A stretch of DNA of 7,441 bases from an uncultured Methylobacteriaceae bacterium (GTDB lineage: Bacteria > Pseudomonadota > Alphaproteobacteria > Rhizobiales > Beijerinckiaceae): assembly GCA_937872715.1 (NCBI GenBank), contig CALMTJ010000352.1, forward strand, positions 1 through 7,441. The letters are read 5' to 3'. The notes beneath the pieces were generated by a model. The model saw only the letters and a program-made list of their open reading frames with translations. It ran no database searches and had not been told where the DNA came from. This document shows, piece by piece, positions 1 through 5,652 of the stretch. Numbering within the stretch: the stretch's first letter is position 1; each line of letters begins with the position of its first letter. The translations under genes were made by a program, and so were the position numbers.

Positions 1-1
1 C

Positions 2-739
2 CTCGACTCGGGCATGGAGCATTACCGGGCGGCGTTCTTCGATCCCTTCATGTATGCGCCGCTCGTCGCCTCCGGCCTCTCCCTCGCGGCGAGCTTGCAC
101 GGCACGGCCGATGACGGGCCGGCCCTGCATCGGCTCCGCCTGGCGGCGCTCGGCTCGGCCGGTGCCGTCGGGCTGGCCGGCGGCGGCTTCCATGCCTGGA
201 ACGTGTCGAAGCGGGATGGCGGCTTCGTCTTCCAGAACCTGTTCTACGCGGCACCGCTCGGCGCGCCCTACGCGCTGATCCTGGCGGGCCTCCTCGGCGC
301 GGCGGCCGAGTGGGTGCGCGAGGCGGATCCGGACGAGCCGCGGCTGCTTGGGGTGGAGGCCGACCGTCTGCTCGCCGCCGTCGTCGGCCTGGGTCTCTTC
401 GGCACGGTCGGCGAGGCCGGGCTCCTCCATTTCCGGGGCGCGTTCCAGAACCCCGCGATGATCATCCCGGTCTCGCTGCCGCCGGTCGGCGCGGCGCTGC
501 TCCTCAAGGCGGCCGTCGAGCGCCGGAAGCCCGGCGCCTCGTTCCGGCTCACCCGCTTCTGGCTCGGCGCGACGTCCTTGATGGGGGTCGCCGGCGTCTT
601 CTTTCACGCCTACGGCGTCGCCCGTATGATGGGCGGCTGGCGGAACTGGAGGCAGAACGCGTTCGACGGCCCTCCCCTGCCCGCGCCGCCCTCCTTCACG
701 GGCCTCGCCCTCGCCGGCGTCGCGGCCCTGCGCCTCATG
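2..739 (+). repeat. Protein-level tandem duplication inside the membrane protein
   Basis: Two copies of a unit about 136-138 residues long can be aligned by eye. In copy 1, EHYRAAFFDPFM matches LHFRGAFQNPAM in copy 2. FHAWNVSKRDGG matches FHAYGVARMMGG. NLFYAAPLGAP matches NAFDGPPLPAP, and a leucine/alanine-rich helix follows in both. Histidine spacing is 57 residues in copy 1 and 59 in copy 2. The first helix of copy 1 must lie left of the window. The repeat is seen in the protein; the DNA has diverged. Confidence 0.75.
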
Positions 740-760
740 GAGAAGCCCGGTGTCGAATGA
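2..760 (+). CDS. Polytopic membrane protein with internal duplication, 5' end cut by window
   Basis: I do not recognise a named family. At least 253 residues are visible; the frame is open to the left edge. The first ATG (position 14) would give 248 residues, but I doubt it is the start, because it would remove the first helix of the first repeat. Numbering from that ATG, hydrophobic segments lie near residues 11-30, 41-62, 84-100, 119-139, 146-168, 181-201 and 225-242, so with one helix upstream the protein would have about eight. It is built of two similar halves: H3/H60 in the first match H139/H198 in the second, with shared HxR, FHA and GG motifs. The basic loop at 170-181 suggests that side is cytoplasmic and the histidines lie at the opposite face. 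The gene overlaps the next by 11 bases and so is probably co-translated with a GMC dehydrogenase. It may be that enzyme's membrane anchor or electron acceptor (inference). Confidence 0.75.
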   Translation, partial: LDSGMEHYRAAFFDPFMYAPLVASGLSLAASLHGTADDGPALHRLRLAALGSAGAVGLAGGGFHAWNVSKRDGGFVFQNLFYAAPLGAPYALILAGLLGAAAEWVREADPDEPRLLGVEADRLLAAVVGLGLFGTVGEAGLLHFRGAFQNPAMIIPVSLPPVGAALLLKAAVERRKPGASFRLTRFWLGATSLMGVAGVFFHAYGVARMMGGWRNWRQNAFDGPPLPAPPSFTGLALAGVAALRLMEKPGVE

Positions 761-1409
761 GCGGCAGGACCTGTATCCAGGCTACGACGTCCTCGCGAAG
801 CGCGACACGCCGTCCTGGAACGAGCAGACCCGTGAGGTGATCGACGCCCGGCTGGCGCTCGATCCCGAGGGCCATTCCTTCTTCACCGATGCCGAATGGG
901 CGACGCTGAAGGCGCTCGTCGACCGGATCGTGCCGCAGCCCGCGAGCCGGACGGCTCCCATCCCGGTCGCCGCCATGGTGGACGAGAAGATGCGCGGGCC
1001 GGGCGACGGCTTCCGGATCGCGAGCCTTCCGCCAATGGGCGAGGCTTGGCGCCGTGGCCTCGCGGCGCTCGCTGCCGAGGCTGAGGAGCGCCACGGCCGT
1101 CGCTTCCACGAGATCGGCACGGCCGAGCAGGACGCGATCGTCCGCGACGCCAAGGAGGGTCGCGGGAAGGAAGCGGCCTGGGCGGGCCTGCCGCCGAAGG
1201 AGTTCTTCTCGCACCGCGTCGTGCCGGACGTGGTGAAGAGCTACTACGCTCATCCGACCGCCTGGAACGAGATCGGCTGGGGCGGGCCGGCGAGCCCCCG
1301 TGGCTATGTCCGCATGGACTTCAACCGCCGCGACCCCTGGGAGGCCGCGGAGGCGAAGCCCGGCCAGGAGGAAAAGGCGCGCCGCGAGAACAGACGTGTC
1401 GGACGCTGA
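750..1409 (+). CDS. Gluconate 2-dehydrogenase subunit 3-like small subunit of a GMC oxidoreductase
   Basis: This 219-residue protein resembles the gluconate 2-dehydrogenase subunit 3 family (Gluconate_2-dh3), the small subunit that accompanies GMC-type FAD dehydrogenases. The family-like region runs from about residue 44 (FFTDAEWATLKALVDRIVPQ) to about 190. It includes the PPKEFF segment (149-153) and the conserved-looking tail YYAHPTAWNEIGWGGP (165-180) followed by SPRGY. The GTG start is chosen because a GGAGAAG sequence lies at 739-745, four bases before it, and because the nearby ATG at 757 is in another frame. No signal peptide or twin-arginine motif is visible at the N-terminus (MSNERQDLYPGYDVLAKRD), unlike family members that carry the Tat signal for the whole complex. 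The C-terminus (200-219) is highly charged. It overlaps the gene before by 11 bases and the GMC gene after by 14, which suggests coupled translation and a stable complex. Confidence 0.88.
   Translation: MSNERQDLYPGYDVLAKRDTPSWNEQTREVIDARLALDPEGHSFFTDAEWATLKALVDRIVPQPASRTAPIPVAAMVDEKMRGPGDGFRIASLPPMGEAWRRGLAALAAEAEERHGRRFHEIGTAEQDAIVRDAKEGRGKEAAWAGLPPKEFFSHRVVPDVVKSYYAHPTAWNEIGWGGPASPRGYVRMDFNRRDPWEAAEAKPGQEEKARRENRRVGR
1366..1371 (+). promoter_or_regulatory. AGGAGG ribosome-binding-like sequence far from the GMC start
   Basis: A perfect AGGAGG lies inside the end of the small-subunit gene, but 24 bases before the GTG at 1396, much farther than the usual 5-10. No in-frame start codon exists at the ideal distance. 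It may help ribosomes terminating at 1409 to re-initiate, or it may be a by-product of the Gln-Glu-Glu codons there. Confidence 0.3.
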
Positions 1410-3066
1410 GACCACGATCCGGGCAACCGGCGGCCGTGCCCCGGACGTGTTCCGGCTGGGCGGCTGGGTGCCGATGCGCGAGTACCGCGAGGCGGACGAG
1501 GTCGATTTCGCGATCGTCGGCACGGGCGGCGGCGGCGGCACGCTCGCCTGCCGGCTCGCGGAGGCCGGGTTCTCCGTCGTCGCCTTCGATGCCGGAGCTT
1601 ATTGGCGCCCGCTGGAGGACTTCGCCTCCGACGAGCACCACCAGTCCAAGCTCTATTGGACGGACGAGCGGATCTCGGACGGCGAGAACCCGATCCAGCT
1701 GGGCTCCAACAATTCCGGCAAGTCCGTCGGCGGCTCGACCGTGCATTTCGCCATGGTGTCGCTGCGCTTCCGGCCCGAATGGTTCAAGTCGCGCACCCTC
1801 CTCGGCTACGGGGCCGATTGGCCGCTCGATTGGCGGGAGATGTGGGGCTATTACGGGGAGGTCGAGAACGCGCTGAAGATCGCGGGCCCGGTCAGCTACC
1901 CGTGGGGGCCGAAGCGCCCCCGCTACCCCTACCGCGCCCATGAGATGAACGCCGCGGCCCGCGTCCTGGCGCGGGGCTGCGACGCCCAGGGATACCGTTG
2001 GACGGAGACGCCGCTCGCGACCGTGTCCGCGCCGCGCGGCGAGAGCCCGCCTTGCGTGTATCGCGGCTTCTGCACGCTGGGCTGCTCCACCAACGCCAAG
2101 CAGAGCGCGCTCGTGACCTGGCTGCCCAGGGCGCTCGCGGCCGGCGCCGAGATCCGCGACCTCGCCATGGTGGGCCGGATCGAGACGAACGAGGCCGGGC
2201 GCGCCACGGGCGTGCAGTACCATCGCGACGGGCGCTGGCGCTTTCAGAAGGCCCGCAACGTGGTCGTTGCGGGCTACGCGATCGAGACGCCGCGCCTCCT
2301 CCTCATGTCGGCGACCACCCGCTTCCCGGACGGCCTCGGCAATTCCTCCGGCTTGGTCGGCAAGTACCTGACCGTGCAGGGAAACCAAGCCGTGTGGGGG
2401 CAATGCGAGGACGAGATCCGGTCCTACAAGGGGCCGCCCTCGCTCGCGGTCACCGAGCACTTCAACTACCACGACGAGGGCAAGGACTTCCACGGCGGCT
2501 ACTGCTGGATGAGCCAGGGGCCTCTGCCGATGCTGTGGGGCGGCACGCTGGCCGGGGACCGCGGCCTGTGGGGCGAGGCGCTGGTCGCGGAGATGCAGCG
2601 CTACAACCATTCGGTCGGATTGAAGGTCGTGTCCGAGTACATGCCGCAGGAGCGCAACACCGTCACGCTCGCCGACGAGACCGACCGGTACGGGCTACCG
2701 ATCGCACGGGTGACCTATTCCTGGTGCGACAACGACAAGCGCATGAACCGTCACGCGCTGGATCAGATGCGGATGAGCCTCGCGGGCGCGGGGGCGACCG
2801 AGCTGTGGGAGCAGGAGAACGACACCTGCCACCTGAACGGCACGGCCCGTATGGGATCGGATCCGGCGACCAGCGTCGTCGATTCCGATTGCCGGTCCTG
2901 GGACATCCCGAACCTGTGGGTCTGCGACGGATCGGTGTTCCCGACCGTTGGCGGCGTCAACCCGTCGCTCACGATCCAGGCGATCGCGTGCCGGACCGCG
3001 GACCGGATCGCCGCGCTCGCGAAGCGCGGCGATCTCGAACGGCGTTCGGTTCTTACCGGGTCTTGA
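1396..3066 (+). CDS. GMC-family FAD-dependent oxidoreductase (catalytic subunit)
   Basis: This 556-residue flavoprotein is of the glucose-methanol-choline type, expected to oxidise an alcohol or sugar hydroxyl with FAD. The N-terminal Rossmann FAD-binding motif is at 37-48 (VDFAIVGTGGGG), followed by a second-strand acidic end (FDAG, 64-67). A glycine-rich GGSTVHF segment (112-118) fits the usual FAD-contacting region. Cysteines 220, 226 and 230 form a Cx5Cx3C cluster followed by NAK, resembling the 3Fe-4S cysteine region of FAD-dependent glucose dehydrogenase catalytic subunits. The C-terminal GMC domain ends in HLNGTARMGSDP (479-490) and DGSVFPTVGGVNPSLT (511-526); H479 and N522 are the likely catalytic pair. 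The GTG start overlaps the small-subunit stop. An in-frame ATG at 1300 lies inside that gene and adds only low-complexity Arg/Ala sequence, so I rejected it. The substrate cannot be read from the sequence. The 3' end overlaps the opposing OmpA-like gene by 14 bases. Confidence 0.92.
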   Translation: MSDAETTIRATGGRAPDVFRLGGWVPMREYREADEVDFAIVGTGGGGGTLACRLAEAGFSVVAFDAGAYWRPLEDFASDEHHQSKLYWTDERISDGENPIQLGSNNSGKSVGGSTVHFAMVSLRFRPEWFKSRTLLGYGADWPLDWREMWGYYGEVENALKIAGPVSYPWGPKRPRYPYRAHEMNAAARVLARGCDAQGYRWTETPLATVSAPRGESPPCVYRGFCTLGCSTNAKQSALVTWLPRALAAGAEIRDLAMVGRIETNEAGRATGVQYHRDGRWRFQKARNVVVAGYAIETPRLLLMSATTRFPDGLGNSSGLVGKYLTVQGNQAVWGQCEDEIRSYKGPPSLAVTEHFNYHDEGKDFHGGYCWMSQGPLPMLWGGTLAGDRGLWGEALVAEMQRYNHSVGLKVVSEYMPQERNTVTLADETDRYGLPIARVTYSWCDNDKRMNRHALDQMRMSLAGAGATELWEQENDTCHLNGTARMGSDPATSVVDSDCRSWDIPNLWVCDGSVFPTVGGVNPSLTIQAIACRTADRIAALAKRGDLERRSVLTGS

Positions 3067-3580
3067 GGCGCGTCTCCACCCGGCGGTTGGCGGCGTCGAG
3101 CGGATCGGCCGAGACCGGGTTGTTGGCGCCGTAGCCGCGCGCCTCGAGCTTTTGCGTGTCGACGCCCTGATTCTTCAGGTACTCGACGACGGAACCGGCC
3201 CGACGGGCGGAAAGGTCGAGGTTGAACGAATCGCCGCCCTTGGCATCCGTGTAGCCGCCGACCTCGAACGCCGACTGGCTGAGACGCGGGTCGCGGAGGG
3301 CCTTGGCGAACTCGTCCAGGTTCTCGCGCGCCGACTTGGTCAGCGTGGCCGAATTGTACTCGAAGTTCACGACGAGGTCGAAATTGCTGGGGTTCGGCGG
3401 CGCAGCCACGGCCTTGCCGCACTCGCTCTCCGTCCCGATGCACAAGGCCCGCGACTGGCCGAGATCAGGTGCCGGCGCGAATCGGCCGACGATGTCGGAG
3501 GCGCGGTAGGCCGGATCGGCCTTCGCGGCCGTGCCGGCCGCCAAGAGAGAGGCGAGGATCGCCAGAGTGGTGTTGCGCAT
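3053..3580 (-). CDS. Small OmpA-family peptidoglycan-associated periplasmic protein
   Basis: This 175-residue exported protein has a signal peptide at residues 1-21 (short basic start, hydrophobic core LAILASLLAAGTAA, cleavage likely after AKA). A short linker with two cysteines (C47, C54) follows, then an OmpA C-terminal domain from about residue 68. Domain landmarks are FEYNSATLT, the loop GGYTDAKGGD containing the peptidoglycan-binding aspartate, LSARRAGSVVEYL with the conserved arginine, and NRRVETRL near the end. It has no beta-barrel and no lipobox cysteine at the cleavage site, so it is probably a soluble periplasmic peptidoglycan binder rather than a porin or Pal lipoprotein. The start fits an AGGGGAG site (complement of 3587-3593) six bases upstream. 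A reading frame continues upstream to 3868, but the signal peptide fixes the start. It stands alone, with its own probable promoter. Confidence 0.9.
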   Translation of the reverse strand: MRNTTLAILASLLAAGTAAKADPAYRASDIVGRFAPAPDLGQSRALCIGTESECGKAVAAPPNPSNFDLVVNFEYNSATLTKSARENLDEFAKALRDPRLSQSAFEVGGYTDAKGGDSFNLDLSARRAGSVVEYLKNQGVDTQKLEARGYGANNPVSADPLDAANRRVETRLKTR

Positions 3581-3618
3581 GTGAAGCTCCCCTTGAAGCT
3601 TGGGCCCGTCGCCCGATG

Positions 3619-3646
3619 TGAATACCTTACTCTCCCCTGTTTGCAA
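3619..3646 (-). promoter_or_regulatory. Candidate promoter of the OmpA-like gene
   Basis: Reading the minus strand, TTGCAA (3641-3646) and TATTCA (3619-3624) are separated by 16 bases, a fair sigma70-like -35/-10 pair (four and three matches to consensus). It would start transcription about 30 bases before the OmpA-like start codon. Assigned by eye only. Confidence 0.35.
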
Positions 3647-3650
3647 GACG

Positions 3651-3664
3651 GTGCGCCGGCGCAC
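3651..3664. promoter_or_regulatory. 14-bp perfect palindrome in the OmpA/thioesterase divergent region
   Basis: GTGCGCCGGCGCAC is its own reverse complement. It sits just upstream of the candidate -35 of the OmpA-like gene and 12 bases before a TTGACA hexamer facing the thioesterase gene. That position suits an operator shared by two divergent promoters. High G+C makes chance palindromes commoner here, so the role is inference. Confidence 0.35.
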
Positions 3665-3676
3665 GCCGGGACATCG

Positions 3677-3705
3677 TTGACAGCGGGCTTCCCGCGACGC
3701 GAACA
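3677..3705 (+). promoter_or_regulatory. Candidate promoter of the thioesterase gene
   Basis: A perfect TTGACA (-35 consensus) lies at 3677-3682. Seventeen bases later the -10 position reads CGAACA (3700-3705), a poor match. The spacer contains GCGGG-CTT-CCCGC (3683-3695), a perfect five-base inverted repeat that could bind a regulator or simply be GC-rich spacer. The start codon follows about 30 bases after the -10. Confidence 0.3.
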
Positions 3706-3736
3706 CGGCCGCCGGGCGCTCGGGAGCGTGTTCGTC

Positions 3737-4120
3737 ATGGCGGTGTTCGGAGCCGAGATACCTTTCGCGGCCCATTGCGGGATCGAGGAGATCGGCTCCG
3801 CCGAGGGCTGTACCCGCCTTCGGATGAGGGCGGGGCCCGAGCATGCGAACAATCTCGGCATCATCCACGGCGGCGCGATCTGCACGCTCCTCGACATCTG
3901 CATGGGCACCGCCGCCCGGACCGCGATCGGCGCGCCCGTGATGACGATCGACATGCAGGCGGCCTTCCTGGCGCCGGGCCGGGGCGACCTGTTCGGCGAA
4001 GGCCGCGTCGTCCGGGCGGGCGGCGCCATCGTGTTCACGGAAGCCGACGTGCGGGACGCGGCCGGTCGCCTCGTCGCGAGATCGAGCGGAGTGATGAAGA
4101 AGGCGCGCGGGACGGGATGA
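3737..4120 (+). CDS. PaaI-type hotdog-fold thioesterase
   Basis: This 127-residue protein is probably a hotdog-fold acyl-CoA thioesterase of the PaaI/YdiI type, hydrolysing acyl- or aryl-CoA thioesters in the cytoplasm. The signature HANNLGIIHGGAICTLLD spans residues 36-53: the HxNxxGxxHGG turn (H36, N38, G41, H44-G46) and the helix carrying D53, the expected catalytic acid. The later strand VMTIDMQAAFLAPGRGD (68-84) matches the usual substrate-groove region. Its length is typical for a single-domain member. The ATG at 3737 is preceded by GGGAG at 3722-3726; a GTG three codons earlier lies too close to that site. An upstream open frame back to 2948 runs antisense through the OmpA-like gene and is not coding. 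No acyl-CoA pathway gene adjoins it, so the substrate is unknown. Confidence 0.88.
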   Translation: MAVFGAEIPFAAHCGIEEIGSAEGCTRLRMRAGPEHANNLGIIHGGAICTLLDICMGTAARTAIGAPVMTIDMQAAFLAPGRGDLFGEGRVVRAGGAIVFTEADVRDAAGRLVARSSGVMKKARGTG

Positions 4121-4121
4121 G

Positions 4122-4163
4122 CGCCCGGCCGCCCGGCACCCGCGGGCCGGCGGCGGCCGGGCG
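4122..4163. terminator. GC-rich hairpin between convergent thioesterase and Crp/Fnr genes
   Basis: CGCCCGGCCGCC (4122-4133) and its exact complement GGCGGCCGGGCG (4152-4163) form a 12-bp stem with an 18-base loop. It lies two bases after the thioesterase stop and eight bases beyond the regulator's stop, as a shared bidirectional terminator would. No U-run follows on either strand, so it may stall or protect transcripts rather than act as a classic intrinsic terminator. Confidence 0.5.
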
Positions 4164-4170
4164 GTTGAGG

Positions 4171-4884
4171 CTAGGCCGCTGCCCGCGCCTCGCTGCCGGC
4201 GGGGAAGAAGCGGTGAAGCTCCCGCTCCGATTGCCCGTAGGATCCCTTCGCGGCCTCGGCGAGTTTCTCCCGGTCGAGGATGCGGATCCTGCCGCGCGTG
4301 GCCTTGATCATGTGCTCGCCTTCGAGGACGTGCAGCGACACGGTCACGCCCGGACGCCTCACGCCCAGCATGAGCGACAGCGTGTCGTGCGTGATGCAGA
4401 GCTCGTCCGTGCTCACCCGGTCATGCGCCATGAGGAGCCAGCGGGCGAGCCTCGATTCCACCGTCTGACGGGCGTTGGCGCGGCACGTGTCCGCGAGCTG
4501 CGTCGTGAAGGCCAGCGAATAGCGCAGGGCGACGCTCAGCAGGGACGGGGCGGCCGCGCAGGCCTCGGTGAACGCGCTCGCCGTCATGCGGTAGCCCGCG
4601 CCCTCCGCCTGGACGATGATCCGGAAGGGGGATGCGGAGGCGCCGAGCGCGAGGCTGAGGCCCGTCATCCCCTCCCGGCCGACAAGGCCGATCTCGACCT
4701 GCTCGCGCTCGACCTCGCCCGTCATCACGGACAGGAACCCACTCTCGACGAAGACGACGTGCTCGTTCGGCTGGCCCTGCTCGCAGAGGACATCACCCGG
4801 GCGTAGCAGCACGTGTTGACACGACGCCAGCACCGATTGCCGGTCCGCCGGAGGAAGCGCATTCAGGAGGATGTTGTCGGCCAT
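4171..4884 (-). CDS. Crp/Fnr-family transcriptional regulator
   Basis: This 237-residue cytoplasmic regulator has an N-terminal cyclic-nucleotide-binding-like beta-barrel (about 5-115; LRPGDVLCEQGQPNEHVVFVESG at 27-49 is the typical jelly-roll signature). A dimerisation helix follows (about 118-150, including QTVESRLARWLLMAHDR). The C-terminal winged helix-turn-helix (about 160-212) contains ITHDTLSLMLGVRRPGVTVSL and the wing KATRGRIRILD. It lacks the N-terminal cysteine set of oxygen-sensing Fnr, and no clear cAMP-binding signature stands out, so the signal is unknown. The chosen ATG has GGAG seven bases upstream; an in-frame ATG 20 codons earlier would add a basic segment with no domain match. 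It faces the thioesterase gene and has a long gene-free upstream region with dyads that could be its control region. Confidence 0.9.
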   Translation of the reverse strand: MADNILLNALPPADRQSVLASCQHVLLRPGDVLCEQGQPNEHVVFVESGFLSVMTGEVEREQVEIGLVGREGMTGLSLALGASASPFRIIVQAEGAGYRMTASAFTEACAAAPSLLSVALRYSLAFTTQLADTCRANARQTVESRLARWLLMAHDRVSTDELCITHDTLSLMLGVRRPGVTVSLHVLEGEHMIKATRGRIRILDREKLAEAAKGSYGQSERELHRFFPAGSEARAAA

Positions 4885-4953
4885 GAAGTTGCTCCGAGCG
4901 ACAAGATCAATCCTGTGCTTTTTGAAATTCCCCGATACCAACATATGTTATGT

Positions 4954-4977
4954 CCGTACGTTCATCCTTTCGTACGG
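4954..4977. promoter_or_regulatory. Inverted repeat CCGTACG-N10-CGTACGG upstream of the Crp/Fnr gene
   Basis: Perfect seven-base arms (4954-4960 and 4971-4977) flank a ten-base centre, 69 bases upstream of the regulator's start codon. The half-sites are 17 bases apart, about one and a half helical turns, as for some dimeric regulators. It could be an operator or a leader hairpin; it does not match the classical Crp or Fnr box. Confidence 0.4.
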
Positions 4978-5057
4978 GGTGCGACCTCCGATTTATCTCG
5001 ATAGGTACAGAATAGTACGCGAGAAGAAAGGACGAGATTTATGTTGCGGCGCCGTAA

Positions 5058-5080
5058 GCGACCGTGAAAATATCGGTCGC
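5058..5080. other. Stem-loop GCGACCG-N9-CGGTCGC
   Basis: Perfect seven-base arms (5058-5064 and 5074-5080) enclose an AT-rich nine-base loop (TGAAAATAT) in the gene-free region. No U-run follows on either strand, so it is not a standard terminator. It could be part of a structured leader or small RNA, or an operator. Confidence 0.35.
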
Positions 5081-5256
5081 CGGAGCTTCGCCGAAAGAAC
5101 GTCGTGGGCCGGATCCCCCTGTATAGGGAAGCTCGTCGACCGACAACGAAGCGACGCCGGATCGTGCTGAACGAATTCACGTCGTCCCGGCACATCGATG
5201 TCATTCTTCCGCCCGCCAGGCCGGCGCGGCGAGCGTGAGGAGAAGGGCCGCGTCCG

Positions 5257-5287
5257 AAAAGCAGAAGGCCGCCCGGAGGCGGCCTTC
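5257..5287 (-). terminator. Intrinsic terminator of the glycine-zipper gene
   Basis: On the minus strand a perfect ten-base stem, GAAGGCCGCC-TCCG-GGCGGCCTTC (complement of 5264-5287), has a four-base loop and is followed by TGCTTTT. It begins 15 bases after the stop codon of the glycine-zipper gene, the right place and orientation for a rho-independent terminator. Confidence 0.8.
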
Positions 5288-5302
5288 GCGGAGCCGTGCG
5301 GC

Positions 5303-5629
5303 TCAATAATAGGGGTCGTAGGCTGGGGCGGGGCCGCCGTGATACCCGTACGGGCGGTCGTAGCCGCCATCGTAGTAATCGCGGCGCTGCTGCGAGGCGA
5401 TCGCGCCGCCGATCAGGGCGCCGGCGACGCCAGCCACGGCGGCGCCCGCCGCCACGTTCCCGACATTGCGGTCCCGGCGCCTGCCGCGATAGGCGGAGTA
5501 TTCCCCGGCAAGCATGCCGTGCTCGGCCGCGGAGACCGCGTCCTGCCGCCTCTCGGCCGCATAGGCCGGTGCCGAGACAGTACCGGCGACTATCGAGGTC
5601 GCGAATGCCAGTGAAACCAGCGTGCGCAT
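5303..5629 (-). CDS. Small secreted glycine-zipper protein
   Basis: This 108-residue protein has a clear signal peptide: MRT, a hydrophobic core to about residue 20, and cleavage probably after AYA (residue 24). A glycine-zipper stretch follows (about 57-77, GNVAAGAAVAGVAGALIGGAI), in which small residues recur as in envelope proteins that insert into or span membranes. The C-terminus (82-108) is rich in Tyr, Asp, Gly and Pro and ends DPYY, a low-complexity tail common in small alphaproteobacterial exported proteins. There is no lipobox. The start is set by the signal peptide and a GGAG nine bases upstream; the frame continues another 71 codons upstream without coding character. It has its own terminator, and a dyad lies 23 bases before the start. 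The function is unknown; an envelope-associated role is inferred. Confidence 0.85.
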   Translation of the reverse strand: MRTLVSLAFATSIVAGTVSAPAYAAERRQDAVSAAEHGMLAGEYSAYRGRRRDRNVGNVAAGAAVAGVAGALIGGAIASQQRRDYYDGGYDRPYGYHGGPAPAYDPYY

Positions 5630-5652
5630 GGTATTGGACTCCAGGTTCAATA

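Larger units (their letters stand above)
4885..5256. other. Gene-free, AT-richer region upstream of the Crp/Fnr gene
   Basis: About 370 bases between the regulator's start and the next gene's terminator hold no convincing gene on either strand. Open frames here lack ribosome sites and family resemblance and run into neighbouring genes. Base composition is visibly less GC-rich than the rest, especially 4905-5075. It contains a CCGTACG dyad (4954-4977), an ACATATGT palindrome (4941-4948), four GTAC tetramers within 63 bases and a GCGACCG hairpin (5058-5080). I could not place a convincing -35/-10 pair. It may be a long regulatory region, an untranslated leader, or the site of a small RNA. Confidence 0.5.

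Noticed and set aside
14..16. ATG at 14 as the true start of the membrane protein
   Set aside because: The frame is open to the window edge and the first helix of the first internal repeat would be missing, so the gene most likely starts further left.
1300..1395. Longer N-terminus for the GMC protein from the ATG at 1300
   Set aside because: It would lie inside the small-subunit gene by more than 100 bases and adds Arg-rich sequence with no family resemblance; GTG at 1396 fits the usual small overlap.
1321..2610. 429-codon open frame on the minus strand opposite the GMC gene
   Set aside because: It is antisense to a gene with clear FAD and GMC motifs; long antisense frames are expected in GC-rich DNA, and its translation is low-complexity Arg/Ala/Pro/His without recognisable domains.
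4871..5370. Open frames on both strands (4871-5170 +, 4962-5306 - and 4993-5370 -) as small genes in the gap upstream of the Crp/Fnr gene
   Set aside because: They lack ribosome sites and domain resemblance, begin or end inside neighbouring genes or the terminator, and overlap each other.
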